A stretch of DNA of 64,000 nt from Leuctra nigra (lineage: Eukaryota; Arthropoda; Insecta; Plecoptera; Leuctridae). This document shows, in pieces, positions 55,697 to 64,000 of this stretch (position 1 is its first letter; each line of letters starts with the position of its first letter). The notes beneath the pieces were generated by a model. That model had not been told where the DNA came from. It was given only the letters and a program-made list of their open reading frames with translations, and made no database searches. Position numbers and translations under genes: made by a program. Location of the stretch: positions 19,420,770-19,484,769 of the forward strand of contig OW203768.1 in NCBI GenBank assembly GCA_934045905.1. The letters are read 5' to 3'.

Positions 55697-58600
55697 TTAG
55701 GCAATTAGACCCGACACCATGTTGGCAATCTGCCAATCGGATTGGAGGTGCAGAGGTTCTTCAATGCTGACACCATCGGCAGATGCCACGGCCAGTGAAT
55801 ACTGTAATAGAGGCAGACAGAGGTCAGTAGGCTGGAGAAAGCAGCCAAAAGACTCTTTATTTTGGTTACATCACCTACTAGAGTTGTCTTGAGTAGGATT
55901 ATTTTAATAATTATACCTACACTTTTGATTAACTTTTTAATTTTAATTTACGTAATCGTGTAACGTTAGCTTCATAAGAAGAAAACAGAAATGTTCAAAA
56001 TGGCACCAGTATTGCAATTCTTTTGAACCAGAATCATCCTCCAGCCTCAGTCATCCACATTAAAAATCAGAGCGTGTTACGTACCTTGGGGAACGATCGC
56101 GCATCGCGATAGTAGAGAGTCTGCATTGATGAGACGAGAAGGTCCTTGGCCTGTGCCATGTTCATCTGAGGATTCTTCTCCTTCGCCTCGCGCATCAGCG
56201 GCAGAGCGAGATACGAACCAAACCCGGTTGCGATTTGGTCGTCCACGTAAGCTGTCCCCAGTTTGTCCACGGTTCCCAGGAAACTGAAAAAAAGACAGTA
56301 TGCTGTTATAAATCTGTTGGCGTAATGCTGTGCACAGAGCTCAGTGAGTGGTTTGTTTGAAAGGTAGAGATACTACTGCAGTAGGTAGTGCAGTAGTAAC
56401 AATCTAGGCTCTCCAGTAACTTCTCTGCTACCAAGCCATTTTTTTTTTTTAACCAACATTTAGGACTAATATAGAATAATTAAGTAAGAAAACCTTCTAG
56501 ATAGGTATCACCACACCACTGCTAAAAACTTGAAAAGTCAGGAGGACCTGATATTCTCAAAATGATTTTGAGCTTTGAAACTAAAGGTTTTCTTGTGTTT
56601 AGATAGATAGATTAATAGGGTATAACGGCGCGTCAACGACGAGGTTATATTGCGCACTTTCTTGTGTTTAAGTAGAATGTACAAAATATCATTGGGCACG
56701 TAATTGAAAGGTCAGTGTGCAACTGCCCATCAGATTTAAGATTCTTCATGCTAACATTAATAAACTTACGTTTCGCCGTCTTGCATTCCTGCGATGACGA
56801 AATTAGCCCACAGTGGATTAAACTTGGAACGTCGGTTGTACATAACTCGAGTCAACCAGCTGTACATGGCCTTCGGTTTGATCGTGAAACCATCATCTTG
56901 ACATTCCTCATCGATGCTGTTTAGAAAAGATAAAAGGAAATAATTATTTATTGTTTACACTATGGATTATAGTGTAGTATGGATTTACTACTATGGATGG
57001 ACATACTAGTTTATAGTATAGATTTCGGAGAGGGCGATCGACAATAGATGCAATTTTCACAGTGCGACAGATGATGGAGCAGCAGTGGGAGAGGGGGCAG
57101 GAAATGCATATGGCTTTCTTGGACTTGGAGAAGGCGTATGACAGGTTGCCAAGGGAAATAGTTTGGGAGTGTTTGGTGATGAGAGGAATAAGCAAGGACT
57201 TGGTTGAGCGGATCAAATGTATGTATCAGAACGGTGTGAGTTGTGTGCAGTCGGGAGTGGGGAGATCGGAATGGTTTAGTATTAGTGAAGGGCTTCGGCA
57301 AGGGAGTGTGTTGTCACCAACACTGTTCATCATAGTAATGGACGAGTTGTTGAAGAAAGTAGAGCCAAATGAGGGGTTCGATACTCAAACGTTGATTTAT
57401 GCGGATGATGTGGTGGTGTGGGGAGAAACTAGGGAGGAAGTTCAGTTAAAGATTAATAAGTGGAGTGAAGAGACGGAGAAGATGGGTTTGAAAATAAGCG
57501 AAGAGAAGAGCGAAGTAATGTCCATGGAAAGAAAGAAGTTTAAACACGGTCATGCTAGGATCAAGCTTGGAGAGGGATGGTTGAAGGAGGTGGAAGAGTT
57601 TAAGTATCTGGGTAGCCTGCTCACCAACAAGGCTAAAGTAGACAGAGAAGTACAAGAAAGAAGAAAGAAGGCAGAGGCATTTTATCAAGTAGTGAGGAAG
57701 TTGCTGTGGAATGAGAAGTTTCCACAAGTCTGCAAGATCATTATAAACAAGATGTATTTCCTCTTTCCTGCCAATTCTAACATACGGGGCAGTGACGTGG
57801 TCAGCAGGTGGAAAGGAAATGAATCAGCTACAGGCAGCTGAGATGAAGTTTTTGAGGAGTGTGAAGGGGGTGACAAGAATGGATAGGATCCGAAGTAGGA
57901 AGATAAGAAAAGAGCTAGGGGTTGAAAGATTGGTGTTCAAGCTGGGAAGAGAGAGGCTTAGGTGGTTAGGCCACATGAAGAGGATGGGAACCGATAGAGT
58001 GCCAAGGCGGGTGTTTGAAGCGGCTACAGTGGGAAGTCGGAGAGTGGGTCGACCAAGAGACAGGTGGATTGGACTGATCAAGGAGGATGTGCTGGAGAGA
58101 GGAGGAAGGTGGAGTGAGTTGGAGCCTGAGAGACAGTGGGAGGACAGAACACGGTGGAAGGAATTTGTGGAACAGTTAAAAGTGGAAGAAGAAGAGGAGG
58201 AAACGCCAGGCGTGGCCAGCCGGTTTCCAGGAGTCCTGCGGCCCTAGTGTTGGTGGGAACACCCACCCCCTGACCCATTGAATTGGAACCAGGGATGGAT
58301 TATTATTATTATTATTATTATTACACTGAGAGATGAAGAATGGGCGAGCTCCAGGCATAGACGAGGTGACAATAGAAATGGTAAAAGCGGCAGGAGAAAC
58401 AGGAAAAAAGTGGCTGCACCGTGTAATACTAGCAGTTTGGAAGGAAATGAAGATTCCCGACGACTGGAGAAAAGGTATAATAGTGCCATTGTTCAAGAAG
58501 GGGGACCGTAAGGCTTGTAGTAACTACAGGGGAGTGACTCTGTTGTGTCAGTGTGCAAAGTTATACGAGAAGATTGTCGAGACCCGTTTGAAAGGTTTTG

Positions 58601-61600
58601 TGGAGGAAGGGTTAAGAGAAGAACAATATGGCTTTAGGAGGGGACGGGCAACCACGGATGCTTTATTTGCGGTAAGGCAGTTAATGGAACGGAGATGGGA
58701 GAGTGGGCAAGTGATGTACATGGCGTTTTTGGATTTAGAAAAAGCGTACGATAGGCTCCCACGAAAGGTGGTGTGGGAGAGTTTGAGGAAGAAGGAAGTG
58801 AGCAATGGTCTTAATGAAAGGATTAAATGTACATATGAGAGAAGTGTCAGCAGTGTACAGACAGATATAGGGAGATCAGAGTGGTTTGGGGTACAGGAAG
58901 GTCTACGTCAAGGTAGCGTTTTGTCCCCATCTCTCTTTGTAATAGTGATGGATGATCTGCTGAAAATGGTTGAAGAAAAGGAGGGCAGAGATTCGAGAAC
59001 TTTAGTCTATGCTGATGATGTGCTCATTTGGGGTGAAAGTGGAGAAGAACTACAAGAGAAGATAATCGTTGGAGTGAAGTAACGGAGGAAGTGGGACTGA
59101 AGATTAGCCAAGATAAGAGCGAAATATTGAAAATGGAGAGAAGGAAAACATTGAGAAACAGGATAAGAATTAGGTTACGTGGGAAGGAGCTGAGAGAGGT
59201 GGATGCATTCAAATACTTGGGAAGTATACTAACTAAGGAGGCGAAGGTGGATGCAGAGGTGAAGGCGAGAATTCAAAAAGCCAAGTCATTCTACCAAGCT
59301 GTTCGCAAGCTGCTGTGGAACGAAGATTTCCCTCGCCAGTGTAAACTGCTCATGTATAAAATGTATTTCTTACCAATACTAACATACGGAGCAGTTACAT
59401 GGGGGATTGGAAATAAGGAACGCAGCCAGCTGGAGGCAGCGGAGATGAAATTCCTACGAAGTGTGAAGGGAGTAACAAAGATGGACAGGTTGAGAAGCCG
59501 TTGTATTAGGATTTAGGAAGGAGCTGGGAGTGGAAAGTTTGAGCTACAAGATGGGTAGAGAGAGTTTGAGTTGGTTTGGACACATGAAAAGAATGGATCT
59601 CAAGAGAATCCCAAAACAGGAGTTTGAAAAAACAGTGGTGGGAAGAAGAAGAGTGGGGAGACTAAGAGAGAAGTGGACTGGTCTTATCAGAGAAGACGTG
59701 GAGGACAGGCAGCAAAGGTGGCAGAAAGTGGAAGCAGATAAGTGGTGGGAGGACAGGAGGATCTGGAGGGCGCTGGTGGAGAAGTTGGAGGAAGGTGACG
59801 AGGATGAAGAAGAGGAGGAGGAGGATGAAACGTCAGGCCTGGCCAGCCGGTTTGGAAGAGATCCGAGGCCCTAGACCCAGTGGGAGCTCCCACGGTCTGA
59901 CCTGACAACATTGTCGGAACCAGAAGAAGATTATTATTATTATTTATTACACTGCAAATGTTGAAGTCTTCAACTCTTGAAGTCCGCTATGCTTGCCGAC
60001 TCGTTTCAGTTCAAAACTCTTGCAATGTTCTTTGAAAGACCGTTTCGTGTCTCTCTGTGTATACCCTCTCCACTGTCAGCCTCTCGCCTCCTCTCTTGCT
60101 CGGTTCTCTGTATTTTGATCTGATCCTTATTCTCTCATTCACCTCTTCCTATCGTGTAACCTGTCCTTGGCCTCTAAAATTAAGTTCACAAGATCATCCT
60201 TTTCCTCCTCTCCTCTTTGTTTCCCAACCTAATTCTTTGATCTTCTCACTAGGTTTGAATGCTTCTTTCATGAGCAAAGAACATAACAAGGGATTGAACT
60301 TACATTTTCTGCTCGATGATCGCCTTCATGTATTGGTAGTCTGCGTAATCGCCGCTGCATCCGAGAAGAATGTTGTCGTTAACTCTCATAATCCTGGGAC
60401 AATGGCGGAACTTGGCCATCGATCCATACGAGAGGAGCATGTCAGCCGACAGGACTACTCCTTTTTCGAATTTCACTCCGAGTACAGAGGCACCAGTTAC
60501 AGTGGGATTTCTGAAACACAGAACACGGTTTCATCAGGTCTACCTACTAGGTATTGATTAATCTAATTTGATATAAAACCGAGCGTCTGTCAAGATTACT
60601 GCCTCACGTGGTGTTGATCTACATAGTTCTTACTTCAACCCGGTTGTACAATGTGCTGATAGAGTTAGCGGTATGTACCTAGCTACCTATTGAGCAGCGG
60701 TCGCCAACCTTTTGGACCTCGCGGACCACTTATATGACAATTTTATATCTCGCGGACCACTAAGGCGCGTAAAATACGTATGACGTGAAACACGATTGGT
60801 GAGGGAGACAATTGGGGGTCTGGGGGGAGGGCCCCCCAGCCTCAAGCGGGTCCGGGGCGCTTAGCCTTTAGTTTTCAGAAAGTCATTTGGCGCGTTTCTA
60901 CGCTATTTCAGCCAACTTTTTTTTCCAGAAAAGCGTTTAAAATGACTCAAGGTATTGGCATTTTAGGCATTATTACGTATTGAAACATATCCGAATTCAG
61001 TACTTTGTATTGAATTGCCATTTTTCTAAATGAAATAAATTGCATGGAAACTTAAAAGTAAACTTCCAAATTTCTCTGCGGACCCCCAAAATTTTCTCGC
61101 AGACCACCGGTTGGCGACCGCTGCTATAGAGTACCTGCAATAGACCTGGTTGCTAGGTAACATGCCTCAATCTGGTTTATTTCACTAGTTCACAGGAAAT
61201 TTTTCAATAGTTTAATCGTATTTTAAACACAGTTCAGTAAGGTAGATTTAAAAAGAAAGACAGAAATTGTACCTACCAAATAAAATAAGGACATTTTATC
61301 AAGGAAGATATTGAATACCTACATAAATTGTTTATAATTGAAATCATCTGTGCACCAGTGAGATCTATGCAGGCACTCTATTGGCAACAGCCAATGAAAC
61401 ACTGTCATCTAGACCAGCGGTCGCCAACCTGTGGTCCGTGGACCTCTGGTGGTCCGCGAGGAAATTTTGGTGGTCCGCAGAGAAATTTGGAAGTTTATGT
61501 TTAGCTTTCAATGCCAACCTATTCTAAAATATTTTGTGTATTCACTAGGTTTTTCTATCAATTATCAAGCGAGCGTCTCCACTTGAAACTTATGGCTCGA

Positions 61601-63396
61601 ATCTCTGTTTTTTTTTGTGTGTGTATTTGTGCATTTGGCGTCTCCTTCCAAACGAAGTAATGGATCAGGCCAATTTTTTCACACAACTTAAATTACTATT
61701 CTCGTTATGGTCAAAATAATTTTCAGCAAGTTCGCTCCATTGGTTGCATCGGTATCTTGATTATTATTATTATTTATTTTAAAATGTACATACATACAGA
61801 GGTACACTTACCGGTAGCGAGTATAGGGCAAGCCCCGTAACACATGTGCCTCGCTACCGGTAGTTATAGTTAGCTTGGCAATGGGGATGAAGGAAATTCT
61901 GTGTATATAACTGCAATAGTTTGACCGATCATCACCAAATTTTGCAAGGTCATGTGTACCAGCATTATAAGTGATTTTTTACAAATCTGTAATGAGCTTC
62001 AAGAGTAATAGACATTTTACTGACATTTGTATACTTAATTTAAAACGGCCTATAGCCACACCACCATTTGACCTATCAAATGGTCTTCGATTAATCTGAT
62101 CAATCAAACTCATATTTTGCATGGTCGTTCAGACCAACATTGTCTCTTATTTTACGAATTTTCAGCCCTACCAGTCAAGAACATAGATGCACTTATTGAC
62201 AGTTTTAATAACTGTCAGAAATGACATTTCAAAACAGAAATTCCACTGCATTCTGGGTTGCTCTATGTAGCAAAGCAAAGTTTATAGATGGCTATTCTTA
62301 ATATCAATGTAAGACAGATTCTTTTCTTAGTGAATCAACTTGCAATACATAATGTAGTCAAAATGTAATGTACCTAGGTATTTCATATAGTACATAGGTA
62401 CCTATAGGTATACCTTATCTAAAATTATTTATTTTACGATATGGATTGTGTTTCACTGTTATGAAAACAACGTTTTGACTAGATAGCATTCTATTTTACA
62501 CATTTCCAGCCCAATCGGTCAAGAATTTACAGACTTATTGCTGTTTTAAGTGTTTGAATATCTGTCCAAAGAGATTGATGGAAAAATATCAGTACAATAA
62601 TCTGTTATTTAATTGATCCAGAGTGTTTATGAAAAGTTGCAAGAAAAATTGGTAATAAATAATGTATGTTAGTTATCTTTGATTGAATGGATCGTGCTTG
62701 ATTGACGATGTCGTGCGTGTCGGTGCTCGCTCATCAACGCGTTACACCGAGCGTTTTCCTAGTGAAAATAATATCAGTTTCCGAATATTTTTTCATTTTA
62801 AACGCTATTTCTCGAATTAAACGTTGACTAGAAATCGCGTAGCAACGCACTAAATAATTTCTGAAAACAAAAATTTTCCGGGGCTAAGCACCCGCTTGCT
62901 TGTGGGGCACCGTCCCCCCAGGACCCCCATTGTATTCCTTGAAGCAATTGTATTTCCCGTCATGCGTATTTTACGCGTCTGAGTGGTCCGTAAGATATAA
63001 AATTGTGTTATTACCTATAAGTGCCCCGCGAGATAAAAAAAGTTGGCGACCGCTGATCTAGACCGCTAACATCCCTCATACAGCCATTATACAGCCGGGA
63101 CTTATAGTTACATTTTTGACTAGGTACCTAGATACCTACTCTCTTTCTATTCTGTTCAGTCAGTAATGTCAAACTTGACACTGCATGACCTGCAGATTTG
63201 AGGCTAACCTAACCCAGACACATTATAATTGAATGCAAGAGAAGAGATCCAGTAAATTTCTCTATATTACTTACTGAGTCCTTTGAGAAGTGTTCACTTC
63301 GGCACATGTTGGAATATTAGGAAAATTGTAGATAGAACCCGGCGCTGGACCATTTTCCCAAAATGATGGGGCAGAATAACAACCAGTGAACGCCAT
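55697..63396 (-). CDS. PSMB4: Proteasome subunit beta type-4 (20S core, beta-7 position)
   Basis: Exons from 5' to 3': 63396-63275, 60510-60304, 56916-56770, 56283-56085, 55801-55697 (TAA). Phases agree, giving 259 residues, close to the usual length of 264. The start MAF was preferred over an upstream in-frame ATG (63456) because the family begins with M-x-A-F and WxxGPAPG follows. The prosegment ends at RTQNP, and mature sequence begins at about Thr40. Family motifs include [72 protein letters not shown] and [10 protein letters not shown]. The subunit is non-catalytic and helps close and stabilise the two half-proteasomes. Introns 1 and 2 carry hAT elements and two LINE fragments. Confidence 0.95.
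57019..58319 (+). mobile_element. 5'-truncated LINE (RTE-like), copy 1
   Basis: It starts inside the reverse transcriptase at [18 protein letters not shown] and continues through [23 protein letters not shown] and the catalytic YADD ([10 protein letters not shown]). After a frameshift near 57770 it continues with [26 protein letters not shown] and GRPRDRW, then a stop and an (ATT)n tail. The GHMKRM...GRPR...W end and the simple-repeat 3' tail are typical of RTE-type LINEs; the exact clade is not certain. It lies antisense in a PSMB4 intron. Confidence 0.85.
58329..59945 (+). mobile_element. 5'-truncated LINE (RTE-like), copy 2
   Basis: It starts further upstream in the reverse transcriptase ([20 protein letters not shown]), with [12 protein letters not shown] and [12 protein letters not shown], and ends in an (ATT)n tail. 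Frameshifts near 59070 and 59515 break the frame. The direct repeat ATTACACTG (58320-58328, 59946-59954) brackets it as a target duplication, so it inserted just behind the tail of copy 1. The related sequence differs enough from copy 1 to be a separate insertion rather than a duplication. Confidence 0.85.
60695..61123. mobile_element. hAT (Charlie-type TIR) element, CAGCGGTCGCCAACC family, short copy
   Basis: CAGCGGTCGCCAACCTTTTGGACC and ACCGGTTGGCGACCGCTG are inverted and flanked by CTATTGAG (60687-60694) and CTATAGAG (61124-61131), an 8-bp duplication with one mismatch. It is in PSMB4 intron 1, 184 bp from exon 2. Confidence 0.88.
61415..63055. mobile_element. hAT (Charlie-type TIR) element, CAGCGGTCGCCAACC family, 1.6-kb copy
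   Basis: The 8-bp duplication ATCTAGAC is perfect (61407-61414, 63056-63063). Ends are CAGCGGTCGCCAACCTGTGG and AGTTGGCGACCGCTG. The interior has a short hairpin (CTACCGG / CCGGTAGCGAG, about 61811-61862) and AT-rich sequence but no transposase frame. Confidence 0.9.
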
Positions 63397-64000
63397 GTTT
63401 TCTGTAATTTTCTGCAATTTGGTTAAGTGAAGGTAGCACCAAGTCATCTTCTTCAAGAAGGCTATGAGAAAAACATAACAAAAATAAATGTTAGGGTTTT
63501 TTGCTTTTTATTATCTGAGATTTTTTTCAAGGTCGTCTAGTCTATTGTCACGTGGGTGGGCTTAAAATGTGATTTCATTTCATGACAGTCGTCGGTAAAA
63601 ATTAAAATATTTAAAGAGCAGATTAGTCTAACTAAACTCGGTCGACTGACATTAAGAGCTAAAGGGGGAAAAGAAGCAGTAAATTACTGCTAACTTGCCA
63701 TCAATAAACAGGTTGGCTTTAATTTGTTATTTATAAATTTAGTTTACTAATGTTAGGTTATGATAAGCTTAGTAATCTTCAGGTCGTACTACCTAGGTAC
63801 TACCTTGTAGGTAGTAGATAGCCTGTAGAGGTACCTACCGGCTACCTATGCATTATGCACACACTCATAAGCTACTCTTTTGTATTTAAGAAAGTTCAAT
63901 TGTACATTTAAATGATCAATCTCCAGTTTTTCCCAATGGCTCAGCCTGACCTGTCAAACTACCTAGGCGACTTGGTAAACATCGTTGTAAACCCACACTC
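63397..64000. other. PSMB4 5' flank
   Basis: The 5' UTR and promoter of PSMB4 must lie here. The sequence is AT-rich, with TAGGTAC repeats around 63790-63850. I see no TATA box, further exon or neighbouring gene. Confidence 0.5.

Noticed and set aside
57446..58496. Several minus-strand frames of 60-106 codons
   Set aside because: They are antisense to the LINE reverse transcriptase frames and to its (ATT)n tail.
63396..63456. PSMB4 starting at the upstream in-frame ATG (63456)
   Set aside because: The extra 20 residues do not resemble the family, whose N-terminus matches the MAF start at 63396.

Overview
The window is nuclear DNA from an animal, most likely an arthropod and probably an insect. 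The evidence is many GT-AG introns, GC-rich exons in AT-rich introns, very many short transposons with terminal inverted repeats (TIRs), and frequent TAGGTACCTA-type intronic motifs. I cannot name the species. Exon boundaries were read by eye from splice sites, reading phase and protein families I know.

Five conserved genes account for the coding content. (1) The last two exons of WDR7 (rabconnectin-3 beta), + strand, 246-2617. (2) A complete extended synaptotagmin (Esyt2-like), + strand, 5378-22090. (3) A complete Lunapark (Lnpk), - strand, 38233-23784. (4) A complete Mgat1 (GlcNAc-transferase I), + strand, 39018-51290, head-to-head with Lunapark. (5) A complete proteasome beta-4 subunit (PSMB4), - strand, 63396-55697, tail-to-tail with Mgat1. 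These genes serve general cell functions (V-ATPase regulation, ER-plasma membrane contacts, ER tubule junctions, Golgi N-glycan processing, proteasome) and do not form one pathway. Two possible orphan exons lie between WDR7 and Esyt2.

The most interesting gene-level feature is in Esyt2. Three consecutive exons (13944-14032, 15643-15746, 16045-16130) all start in phase 0 and end in phase 2, and all encode the same piece of the C2A domain including Ca2+-binding loop 3. They look like mutually exclusive exons giving three C2A variants. C2A is also the only C2 domain here that keeps a full set of acidic Ca2+ ligands.

The rest is mobile DNA. I identified hAT-type elements with 8-bp target duplications (TIR families TAGGGGTGTGCGAA, CAGGCGCGTAG, CAGCGGTCGCC, TAGAGGTC, CAGACTTGGGTA and TAGTGTTGG), TA-flanked Tc1/mariner/pogo-like MITEs, TTAA-flanked MITEs and large foldback palindromes. 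There are also two 5'-truncated RTE-like LINEs in tandem and a palindrome built from the 3' half of a tRNA-like sequence. Nested insertions can be ordered in time at several places, most clearly in Mgat1 intron 5.
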